NCBI GenBank assembly: GCA_021443045.1
Contig: JABUUT010000031.1
Span: 1 to 12,217, forward strand
Direction of reading: 5' to 3'
Origin: Fibrobacteraceae bacterium
GTDB taxonomy: Bacteria > Fibrobacterota > Fibrobacteria > Fibrobacterales > Fibrobacteraceae
DNA: 12,217 bases
In this document: piece after piece, positions 1 through 6,498 of the stretch
Layout: every line of letters begins with the position of its first letter
Numbering within the stretch: position 1 is the first letter of the stretch
Notes under the pieces: generated by a model
Database searches by the model: none
The model's input: the letters and a program-made list of their open reading frames with translations, nothing else
Told to the model about the DNA's origin: nothing
Translations under genes and position numbers: made by a program

Positions 1-689
1 CCCTTGGGGCATGCAGCCTGGCATTCGTAAAGGTTGGTGCAGTTACCAAAGCCTTCCTTATCCATCTGGGCAACCATGGCCAAAACACGCTTCTTGGCTT
101 CAACCTTGCCCTGTGGCAAGTAGCTGAGGTGGGCGCACTTTGCCGAAACAAAGAGCATGGCAGAAGCATTCTTACAAGCGGCCACGCAGGCACCGCAACC
201 AATGCAGGCAGCAGCGTCAAAGGCGCGGTCGGCATCGGCCTTAGGTACAGGAATAGAAGAGGCTTCTGGAGCAGCGCCTGTATTTACGCTAACAAAGCCA
301 CCGGCCTGAATAATGCGGTCGAATGCGGAACGGTCTACAGCACAGTCACGAATCACAGGGAATGCAGCAGCACGCCATGGTTCAATAACAATGGTGTCGC
401 CATCCTTGAACTTGCGCATGTGAAGCTGGCAAGTGGTAACGGCGTGGTCTGGGCCGTGAGGCATACCGTTAATAACCAGGGAACACATACCGCAAATACC
501 TTCGCGACAGTCATGGTCAAAAGCAAAGCCTTCCTTGCCTTCTTTCATTTGCTGTTCGTTTACGATATCAAGCATTTCAAGGAAAGACATGTCCGGAGAA
601 ACATCGTTGATCTTGACTGTTTCGAACTGTCCCTTTGTCTTGGCATCCTTCTGGCGCCAAATCTTTAAAGTTAAATTAAGTCCGCTCAT
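1..689 (-). CDS. sdhB: Succinate dehydrogenase / fumarate reductase iron-sulfur subunit (3' end outside window)
   Basis: This subunit carries electrons between the FAD of SdhA and the haems and quinone site of SdhC, on the cytoplasmic face of the inner membrane. I read 229 codons; the family is usually about 250 residues, so only the C-terminal end is missing. The N-terminal ferredoxin fold has the [2Fe-2S] motif DCREGICGMC (C61, C66, C69) with C87 as fourth ligand. The C-terminal half has CIGCGACVAAC (C162, C165, C168, C172), then C217, C223 and C227-P. By analogy with E. coli SdhB, C162, C165, C168 and C227 bind the [4Fe-4S] cluster, and C172, C217 and C223 the [3Fe-4S] cluster. The ATG overlaps the sdhA stop by one base (TAATG), and a GGAG lies about 9 nt upstream inside sdhA, so translation is probably coupled. 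The sequence resembles the Bacteroidota/Bacillus-type subunit. The direction of catalysis (Sdh or Frd) cannot be read from sequence. Confidence 0.96.
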   Translation of the reverse strand, partial: MSGLNLTLKIWRQKDAKTKGQFETVKINDVSPDMSFLEMLDIVNEQQMKEGKEGFAFDHDCREGICGMCSLVINGMPHGPDHAVTTCQLHMRKFKDGDTIVIEPWRAAAFPVIRDCAVDRSAFDRIIQAGGFVSVNTGAAPEASSIPVPKADADRAFDAAACIGCGACVAACKNASAMLFVSAKCAHLSYLPQGKVEAKKRVLAMVAQMDKEGFGNCTNLYECQAACPK

Positions 690-2614
690 TATTTGTAACT
701 CCGAGTAACAAGGTGTACGTTTTCAAATGTCAATGGTTCTTTGGAGAGTTCTGGTGCAACACCGTCACCCTTGTATTCCCAGGCGCCAACGTAGCAGAAG
801 TTTTCGTCATCGCGCTTGGCTTCACCATTGTCTTGGCTTTCTTCACGGAAGTGGCCGCCGCAGGATTCTTCACGGTGGAGGGCATCCAAAGTGAGGAGTT
901 CACCAAATTCAAGGAAGTCGGCTACGCGGCCTGCACGTTCCAGGTTCTGGTTAAAGGAACCTTCGGAACCCAGCACATTAACGTTTTCCCAGAATTCGGC
1001 GCGAAGTTCTGGAATAAGCTTAAGGGCCTTTTCCAAGCCTTCCTTGTTACGGGCCATGCCCACGTATTCCCACATAATGTTGCCCAGTTCACGGTGGAAC
1101 TCGTTAACTGTTTTGTGGCCCTTAATGGAAAGGAGCTTCGCAATTTTTTCGGCAGTCTGCTTTTTGCAATCGTTAAAGGCTGGGTCGGATTCAGAAATCT
1201 TTTCCAGCTTGGTGCTTGCAAAGTAGCCACCAATGGTGTTAGGAATAACAAAGTAACCATCAGAAAGGCCCTGCATAAGAGCCGATGCACCCAGGCGGTT
1301 TGCACCGTGGTCGGAGAAGTTAGCTTCGCCCAAAACAAAGCAGCCAGGAATGGTGCTCATCAGGTTGTAGTCTACCCACAGGCCACCCATGGTGTAGTGG
1401 ATAGCCGGGAAGATACGCATTGGAACCTTGTATGGGTTTTCGTCGGTAATCTTTTCGTACATCTGGAACAGGTTGCCGTACTTGGCAGAAACGCCAGCAA
1501 CGCCCATGCGCTGAATGGCTTCGGAAAAGTCCAGATAAACGGCATTCTTCTGCATGCCGGCTTCGCCTGGGCCAACACCCATGCCAGCGTCGCAAACCTG
1601 CTTGGCATTACGAGAAGCCACGTCACGGGGAACCAGGTTACCAAAGCTGGGGTACTTTTCTTCCAGGTAGTAGTAACGGTCTTCTTCTGGAATCTGGTCG
1701 GCTGGCCGTGGGTCGCCTGCTTTTCTTGGAACCCAGATACGGCCATCGTTACGCAGAGATTCACTCATAAGAGTGAGCTTAGACTGAAGGTCGCCATGGC
1801 GAGGAATGCAAGTGGGGTGAATTTGTGTGTAACAGGGGTTTGCAAACAGGGCACCACGCTTGTAGGCACGGAAGGCTGCTGTTACGTTGGAACCCTGAGC
1901 GTTGGTAGACAGGTAGTAAACGTTACCGTAACCACCGGTGCAAAGGCACACGGCATCGGCCACGTGGCTTTCAAGTTCGCCAGTTACCAGGTTGCGAACA
2001 ATAATACCGCGAGCCTTGCCGTCTACAACAACAAGATCCATCATTTCGCGACGAGGGAACATTTTAACAGTGCCTGCAGCCACCTGACGCATAAGAGCCT
2101 GGTAGGCACCCAGCAAAAGCTGCTGGCCAGTCTGACCGCGAGCGTAGAAGGTGCGGGATACCTGAGTACCACCAAAGGAACGGTTGTCTAAAAGTCCACC
2201 GTATTCACGGCCAAATGGAACGCCCTGGGCAACACACTGGTCAATAATCAGGTTGGAGTTTTCGGCCAAGCGGTGCACGTTGGCTTCGCGAGCGCGGAAG
2301 TCGCCACCCTTAACGGTATCGTAGAACAAACGGTAAACGGAGTCGCCATCGTTCTTGTAGCACTTGGCAGCATTAATACCACCCTGGGCCGCAATGGAGT
2401 GGGCGCGGCGAGGAGAGTCTTGAATGCAGAAAGACTTTACGTTGTAGCCCATTTCACCGAGAGAGGCTGCAGCAGAAGCACCAGCAAGGCCAGTACCCAC
2501 TACAATAACGGTAAACTTACGACGGTTGGAAGGGTTTACCAACTTCAGTTCGAATTTGTGGCGTGTCCACTTTTCACCAATCGGGCCGCCAGGAATGTGA
2601 GAATCGAGAATCAT
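689..2614 (-). CDS. sdhA: Succinate dehydrogenase / fumarate reductase flavoprotein subunit
   Basis: This is the catalytic subunit that interconverts succinate and fumarate using covalently bound FAD. It has 641 residues, the usual size for the Bacillus/Bacteroides/Chlamydia-type SdhA. An N-terminal extension of about 34 residues precedes the dinucleotide fold GTGLAG (G40, G42, G45). RRAHSIAAQGG carries H72, the expected site of the 8-alpha-histidyl FAD link. Substrate and catalytic residues are present: the HPT motif at 266-268, R330 in RDVASR (expected proton-shuttle arginine), H406 in IHYTMGG and R440 in the SDHGANRLGA segment. The C-terminal domain holds the usual ESCGGHFREE motif. The start is fixed by GGAGG (2622-2626) seven nt upstream, inside the 13-bp gap after sdhC. 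The gene overlaps sdhB by one base. The reading frame rarely uses TTA, CTA or TCA codons, which suggests high expression and explains a long open antisense frame. In a fermentative succinate producer the complex would act mainly as fumarate reductase; that part is inference. Confidence 0.97.
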   Translation of the reverse strand: MILDSHIPGGPIGEKWTRHKFELKLVNPSNRRKFTVIVVGTGLAGASAAASLGEMGYNVKSFCIQDSPRRAHSIAAQGGINAAKCYKNDGDSVYRLFYDTVKGGDFRAREANVHRLAENSNLIIDQCVAQGVPFGREYGGLLDNRSFGGTQVSRTFYARGQTGQQLLLGAYQALMRQVAAGTVKMFPRREMMDLVVVDGKARGIIVRNLVTGELESHVADAVCLCTGGYGNVYYLSTNAQGSNVTAAFRAYKRGALFANPCYTQIHPTCIPRHGDLQSKLTLMSESLRNDGRIWVPRKAGDPRPADQIPEEDRYYYLEEKYPSFGNLVPRDVASRNAKQVCDAGMGVGPGEAGMQKNAVYLDFSEAIQRMGVAGVSAKYGNLFQMYEKITDENPYKVPMRIFPAIHYTMGGLWVDYNLMSTIPGCFVLGEANFSDHGANRLGASALMQGLSDGYFVIPNTIGGYFASTKLEKISESDPAFNDCKKQTAEKIAKLLSIKGHKTVNEFHRELGNIMWEYVGMARNKEGLEKALKLIPELRAEFWENVNVLGSEGSFNQNLERAGRVADFLEFGELLTLDALHREESCGGHFREESQDNGEAKRDDENFCYVGAWEYKGDGVAPELSKEPLTFENVHLVTRSYK

Positions 2615-2627
2615 TTAAGGGCCTCCA

Positions 2628-3467
2628 TTACATTTCGTCGTTGAGGGAAACTTGAACCTGACCAACAGAAGGAATTACAAAGGAAGTTTTTGCATTCTTC
2701 TGATCTGCGGCCTTTTGTTCCAGGTCTTTTTGATACTGTTCTTGGCTGCACTTGTTAATAATAGCCTGGGTTGCAGGCTGGTTGGCATAGTAGAAGCTAA
2801 CGGCAGCTTCAACGGCAAAGCCAAGCGCAACGATAATGCTGAACACCATGCCGAAGAGTTCGATAATGGGGGTCCACTTTTGGTGGGCGATACCCAGAGT
2901 CTGGAAGGCAGAGGCAATGGCGTGGTAAAGATGAACGCCCACTACAAACATAAGAACAACGTAGGCAATGGCAAATACAGGCTGGGAGAACATCTGGATG
3001 GTGGTCAACCACATGTCGCGGATGATTTCACCTTCGGCGTTCTGGTAATAGTAGTGCTGCCCGTACTTGAGCATGCACAAGTGCCATACCAAGAAGGCGG
3101 CCACCAGAATACCGGTCCAAATCATGGTGAAGGAAGCAAAAGACTTTTTACCCTTGCGAGCGTTCACGTCGTAGTCTACCCCACCACGAGCCTTCTTGTT
3201 TTCAATCTTCAGATTGATGGCCAAGAAAATGTGGGTGGCGGCCAGAACCACGAGGGCCAATTCAATAACCACCAGCATGGGGCCCATACCGGTAAGCAAC
3301 TGGGTGTAGGCGTTGTAGGATGCCTGAGCCGCTTCGGGGTTGGGGTTAAGCAACTGCATGTTGCCGCTCATGTGGCCGAGGATGAAGGCTGCGAGGGCCG
3401 CGCCCGTGCATCCCATAATCTGCTTCTTACCAATGGAAGAAGTAAGATATTTGATGATCCATTGCAT
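2628..3467 (-). CDS. sdhC: Succinate dehydrogenase / fumarate reductase cytochrome b subunit (b558 family)
   Basis: This is the membrane anchor of complex II, which exchanges electrons between the Fe-S subunit and the quinone pool, probably menaquinone. I see five hydrophobic helices at about residues 15-35, 61-85, 109-132, 158-183 and 201-226. The basic loop at 86-108 should be cytoplasmic, giving an N-in/C-out topology. Histidines H32, H79, H129 and H179 or H182 lie in the first four helices, where the dihaem family (B. subtilis SdhC, W. succinogenes FrdC) has its four haem ligands. This single five-helix anchor explains why no sdhD gene is present. The protein has 279 residues against roughly 200-230 in the family; the excess is a polar, Gln/Lys-rich tail from about residue 228, predicted to be periplasmic. 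AAGGAG (3477-3482) lies nine nt before the ATG. It follows ndk by 36 bp with no hairpin between, and precedes sdhA by 13 bp. Confidence 0.95.
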   Translation of the reverse strand: MQWIIKYLTSSIGKKQIMGCTGAALAAFILGHMSGNMQLLNPNPEAAQASYNAYTQLLTGMGPMLVVIELALVVLAATHIFLAINLKIENKKARGGVDYDVNARKGKKSFASFTMIWTGILVAAFLVWHLCMLKYGQHYYYQNAEGEIIRDMWLTTIQMFSQPVFAIAYVVLMFVVGVHLYHAIASAFQTLGIAHQKWTPIIELFGMVFSIIVALGFAVEAAVSFYYANQPATQAIINKCSQEQYQKDLEQKAADQKNAKTSFVIPSVGQVQVSLNDEM

Positions 3468-3503
3468 TTATAGAGTCTCCTTAAGAGAAGTTTTAGTTAA
3501 AAA

Positions 3504-3956
3504 TTAAAGAATGCAGCAAGCCTTTTTGGATGCTGTTTCATAGGCGTAAAGTTCTTCGTCCTTAAACCAGAAATGGATTTCACGGTCTGCACTGGCAGGA
3601 CTGTCGGAACTGTGAACCACATTTTCTGTCATGGAAGGGGCATAATCGTAGCGCAAGGTACCGGGTTCCGCCTTGGCTGGATTGGTTGCACCGTTAATGG
3701 CACGAACCTTGGCTATGGCGTTTTCGCCACCTAGAGCCAGCATTACAGAAGGGCCCTTTGTCATATAGGCTTCCAATTCTGCAAAGAAAGGCTTTTCTAC
3801 ATGTTCTGCGTAAAAGCCGCGAGCGTCAGCCGAGGTCATCTGGTGCATTTTAACAGCACAAACAACGAGGCCAGCACTTTCGTAACGATCGATAATACGA
3901 CCAATCAAACCCGACTTAACGGCGTTTGGCTTGATCATTGCAAATGTCATTTCCAT
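3504..3956 (-). CDS. ndk: Nucleoside diphosphate kinase
   Basis: This enzyme transfers the gamma-phosphate of ATP to nucleoside diphosphates through a phospho-histidine, in the cytoplasm. The 150-residue product has the normal family length. It begins MEMTFAMIKPNAV, matching the conserved IKPxAV strand with K9. It contains the GATNPAKAEPGTLR segment and the active-site motif NVVHSSDSP, with H115 as the phosphorylated histidine. The residue after the histidine is Ser, where many family members have Gly or Ala; other lineages also vary here. I chose the ATG at 3956 because AAGGTGG lies six nt upstream and family homology begins here. A longer in-frame opening from 4025 would run back through the terminator hairpin and add 23 unrelated residues. 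The gene is first in a probable ndk-sdhCAB unit. The chain ends in KKACCIL, which is unusual but has no known meaning in bacteria. Confidence 0.95.
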   Translation of the reverse strand: MEMTFAMIKPNAVKSGLIGRIIDRYESAGLVVCAVKMHQMTSADARGFYAEHVEKPFFAELEAYMTKGPSVMLALGGENAIAKVRAINGATNPAKAEPGTLRYDYAPSMTENVVHSSDSPASADREIHFWFKDEELYAYETASKKACCIL

Positions 3957-3962
3957 AAAAAA

Positions 3963-3969
3963 CCACCTT
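3963..3969 (-). promoter_or_regulatory. Ribosome binding site of ndk
   Basis: Minus-strand AAGGTGG sits six nt upstream of the ATG at 3956. It decides the start against the longer in-frame opening from 4025. Confidence 0.75.
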
Positions 3970-3984
3970 TTAGTGAGTGCGAGA

Positions 3985-3990
3985 AATATA
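3985..3990 (-). promoter_or_regulatory. Possible -10 box for the ndk-sdhCAB unit
   Basis: Minus-strand TATATT directly follows the T-tract of the terminator hairpin and lies about 29 nt upstream of the ndk start codon. Any promoter for ndk must fall in this short stretch or inside the hairpin or the upstream gene. At 17-bp spacing the -35 position reads GACTCC, inside the hairpin, which is a poor match to TTGACA. The call is therefore tentative. Confidence 0.25.
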
Positions 3991-4021
3991 AAAAAAAGGA
4001 CTCTCATGGAGTCCTTTTTTT
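3991..4021 (-). terminator. Rho-independent terminator of the PPIase/TPR lipoprotein gene
   Basis: This is a perfect 13-bp inverted repeat: AAAAAAAGGACTC at 3991-4003 and its complement at 4009-4021, around the 5-nt loop TCATG. Read on the minus strand it ends in a run of seven to eight T. It lies 24 bp after the stop codon of the lipoprotein gene and before ndk, so it should separate the two transcription units. The A/T arms make the structure symmetric, but no plus-strand gene reads into it here. Confidence 0.88.
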
Positions 4022-4045
4022 GCATTTTTTCAATGGTTTTACAGG

Positions 4046-6454
4046 CTATTTTTGGGCGTCCTGGGTGGCTGGTTCCGCTTCTTCTGCCTTATTGATGGTT
4101 TCCATAAGGTCTTCGGCCAATTTTCCATTGCTCCGAATGTTCTTTAAAAGCCAGTCCACCGATTCAAAAAGTTCGCTATTGGGGTAGCGCTTTTCAAATT
4201 CCTCGAACACTTCTGCGGCCAGGCTATCTTGGTGGAGGTTCTCATTTAAAATAAAGCCACGGCTAAACAGGGCCTTTTCGGCTTCTGGAGCATTGGGCCA
4301 CTGCTTGTAGAAGGCATAGTACTCTGCCTGGGCATCTCTATAGTTTTCACGGTCGTTTTCCAAACGGGCAATTTCGTAGGTGGCCTTTGCAAACAAAGTA
4401 TCGTTCTCGGGGAACATCAACCGCACCAGGTTCCATTGGGAAGAAGCCGCCGAAAATTCCTTGGCATTTGCCAAAGAATCGGCCTTGGCCACGTGTTCTT
4501 CGGCAGAATTCCTAAACACCAGACTCTGGTAGAAATCGTTGTAGAAGAATGTTTTAAGGGTGGCCCAGGCCTTAGCCATTCTAACAGAATTTTCTACCCG
4601 AGCCAAATCTCTTGCCCGTTTTTTAAACAATTCAACGCGGCTCTGTTCCATAGTTCCCTTTTTGTCCATATCAAAGAAGTAGTAGTCTTTTTCAAGAAGA
4701 TTCTTGGGGTAGAACAGATAGTCGTCAATGTGGCGCTTGGCTTCAGCAAATTCAAGGGAACCATCCATGGGGCTTCCACCAATTTCGTCGTACACCTTTT
4801 TCAGTGTATCTTCCGGGAAACGGTAAGTTTTTTCATAGTCATCCACCAGGGTCTTAATAATAAAGTTGTTGCGGCTCTGGCGAACTATGGCTCGGTATTC
4901 CCATGTGTGGTCCAGCTTCTTTTCTAAGGCTTCGCTGGAAAAAGCAATAAACGAAGCAAAGCGCTCGGCCATTCTAGTGCGGTTCAAGTTTTTAAGTTCT
5001 TTTTCAGGAACCCCTTCCATAACCAAAATTGGAAGAAGGTCCGCTTCGATAAAGGCAGGCTTTCCACCCTTGGTTACTAGGGCAAAATTACTGTCGAGGT
5101 CAAACACGGAACCCGACTTAATCTGGCTTTCCACCTCGGCCCTTGCGCGGTCATAAGGCTTAACAGCCGAAGGCACAACCTTAGACAAGTAGAACACATG
5201 GTACTTAGGCAAAATGGGGGCTTCACCGCGAAGAACCGTAGATACATAGCCCTCCTTTTTGCCTTCAATTTCTTGGAACAATGCGGGCATGGAGCCAATG
5301 CCGTAAGGCAGCGTATAATTCTGTTTTACCCGGCCCACCAAGCCCTTTTGTGCCTTGGTCACCTTGTTTCCGCTAAATTTTTCGGCAATTTCCGTGAATT
5401 TATCCAAACTCATGGAATCTTTTTCTACAAACTGGGTGGCGAGGAATGAGGAGTCCACTGATTCCACATGGTACACTTCGTAGCTGGGAATCGTCATGTA
5501 CTTTTCCTTGTGCTTGTAGTAGTATTCCTCTGGGTCTGGGGGTTGGATAGGCTCAATCTGAACGCCATGCTTCTTCATCAATTCTTCGCCTCTGGTATTC
5601 ATAATAACCTGGCGATGGTTTTGAACAAACTGCCTTTCCAATTCGGGGCGACGTTCTTCCAAAGAAGGCATCTTGGCTAATTTACGGTCCACCACCTTTA
5701 CTGCGGCATACAAGCTATCGATAACGGTGTAAATACTTTCACCAGTCTTTATGGAATCTTCGCCAAACAGGGCCTTCTGAAGTTTTTCTTCACTAAAGGG
5801 GCCGGCCACAATATCTTCTTGAGCCCCACCCCGCTTAATATTGGGAATGGAGTCTACCTCCACCCCGTCTTCAAAAGCTTTTTTAGCCAGAGCCACCGCC
5901 GCCGAATCGGTGCTGTTCACATAAACAAAACTAACCTTGCCAGGAACCCTCTGGCCAAGAACCGTCTGTTCCATAAAAGAATTAAGGGAGTCGGCGTTTT
6001 GGCTCAAATAGAGAAGTTCAGCCACCTTGGCCCGAACATCCAAAAACGAGGCGTTGGAGTCTTCTTTTAAAAGGGGCTTGTTCTTCACAAAAAAGTCTTT
6101 CAACTCGGCATCAGAGTATTCCAGATTTTCCATGGCGTAAAAACGCTGGTAAACCATGGTCAAAAGTCGGGTTCGCAAGTAGGGCTCGTAGTCTAGCCAC
6201 TTCTGCTCCACATCGGGGTGTTCCGACAGGTACTGGGCCACCAGAGCCACCTTGGAGAAGTAATCAGAAACACTGGTTCTAAAAGACTCGGAACGGTGCC
6301 CCCCTTTTTCATTGTTCGCAATAAGGTCTACGTCACCTTCGTAAACATTTTCGTTACCGATTCTGGCAACTAAATTATCCTTTCCGCCTATATTGTTGCA
6401 AGCAGTAAAAACAAAGGAGCTCAGAAGAGCAGCCACCAATATTTTTCTAGTCAT
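4046..6454 (-). CDS. Lipoprotein with diverged parvulin-type PPIase regions and C-terminal TPRs (SurA/PpiD-like)
   Basis: This is a predicted 802-residue periplasm-facing lipoprotein. The start at 6454 gives a lipoprotein signal peptide (MTRKIL, a hydrophobic core, then lipobox FTAC with C19 as lipidated residue), and GAGGG (6459-6463) precedes it. An opening back to 6577 adds 41 residues that cross the divergent promoter and is rejected. Residues about 25-170 resemble the helical N-terminal region of SurA/PpiD chaperones. Residues about 172-259 and 320-426 each look like a diverged parvulin fold. The second is clearer, with SGNKVTKAQKGLVGRV matching the family's Ser...Gly-Gly-x-Leu-Gly segment and a closing YHVFYLSKV with H419. 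Residues about 430-650 are mostly helical and unassigned. Residues about 652-770 look like two to three TPRs of the BamD/YbgF type (KRYPNSELFES). A role in chaperoning outer-membrane proteins is inferred from the domains and the divergent tamB-tamA neighbours. Isomerase activity is uncertain. Confidence 0.82.
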   Translation of the reverse strand: MTRKILVAALLSSFVFTACNNIGGKDNLVARIGNENVYEGDVDLIANNEKGGHRSESFRTSVSDYFSKVALVAQYLSEHPDVEQKWLDYEPYLRTRLLTMVYQRFYAMENLEYSDAELKDFFVKNKPLLKEDSNASFLDVRAKVAELLYLSQNADSLNSFMEQTVLGQRVPGKVSFVYVNSTDSAAVALAKKAFEDGVEVDSIPNIKRGGAQEDIVAGPFSEEKLQKALFGEDSIKTGESIYTVIDSLYAAVKVVDRKLAKMPSLEERRPELERQFVQNHRQVIMNTRGEELMKKHGVQIEPIQPPDPEEYYYKHKEKYMTIPSYEVYHVESVDSSFLATQFVEKDSMSLDKFTEIAEKFSGNKVTKAQKGLVGRVKQNYTLPYGIGSMPALFQEIEGKKEGYVSTVLRGEAPILPKYHVFYLSKVVPSAVKPYDRARAEVESQIKSGSVFDLDSNFALVTKGGKPAFIEADLLPILVMEGVPEKELKNLNRTRMAERFASFIAFSSEALEKKLDHTWEYRAIVRQSRNNFIIKTLVDDYEKTYRFPEDTLKKVYDEIGGSPMDGSLEFAEAKRHIDDYLFYPKNLLEKDYYFFDMDKKGTMEQSRVELFKKRARDLARVENSVRMAKAWATLKTFFYNDFYQSLVFRNSAEEHVAKADSLANAKEFSAASSQWNLVRLMFPENDTLFAKATYEIARLENDRENYRDAQAEYYAFYKQWPNAPEAEKALFSRGFILNENLHQDSLAAEVFEEFEKRYPNSELFESVDWLLKNIRSNGKLAEDLMETINKAEEAEPATQDAQK

Positions 6455-6498
6455 TTTACCCTCATTAAGGATTTTTACCACCAATATAATAATTATCT
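6455..6498. promoter_or_regulatory. Divergent promoter region between the lipoprotein gene and tamB
   Basis: The 44 bp between the two divergent starts are AT-rich in the middle. On the plus strand TATAAT at 6485-6490 is an exact consensus -10 box, but the -35 position (TCATTA at 17-bp spacing) is weak. On the minus strand TATATT or TATTAT covers the same bases, so the two promoters probably overlap and compete. An 8-bp palindrome, ATAATTAT, occupies 6489-6496. I see no classical operator. Confidence 0.5.
6459..6463 (-). promoter_or_regulatory. Ribosome binding site of the PPIase/TPR lipoprotein gene
   Basis: Minus-strand GAGGG sits four nt before the ATG at 6454. Together with the signal peptide that begins there, it fixes the start and excludes the 41-residue upstream opening. 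Confidence 0.65.

Noticed and set aside
129..668. 179-codon open frame on the plus strand opposite sdhB
   Set aside because: The minus strand encodes a complete set of Fe-S cluster cysteine motifs in frame. The plus-strand frame has no family features.
713..2191. Long open frame (492 codons) on the plus strand opposite sdhA
   Set aside because: It is an antisense shadow. The sdhA frame nearly lacks TTA, CTA and TCA codons, so stops are missing on the other strand. The product has no recognisable motifs and no ribosome site, while sdhA is certain.
2652..3473. 273-codon open frame on the plus strand opposite sdhC
   Set aside because: The same codon-bias effect applies. The translation is low in recognisable structure, while the minus-strand frame is a clear haem b membrane anchor.
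3468..3503. Possible terminator or promoter between ndk and sdhC
   Set aside because: The gap is AT-rich but has no inverted repeat and no convincing -35/-10 pair; only the sdhC ribosome site is visible.
3504..3515. C-terminal CCIL of NDK resembles a CaaX prenylation box
   Set aside because: Protein prenylation of this kind is a eukaryotic process, and a chance match in four residues is likely.
3957..4025. 23-residue N-terminal extension of ndk
   Set aside because: It would be translated from the terminator hairpin, has no homology to NDK, and the internal ATG at 3956 has a good ribosome site.
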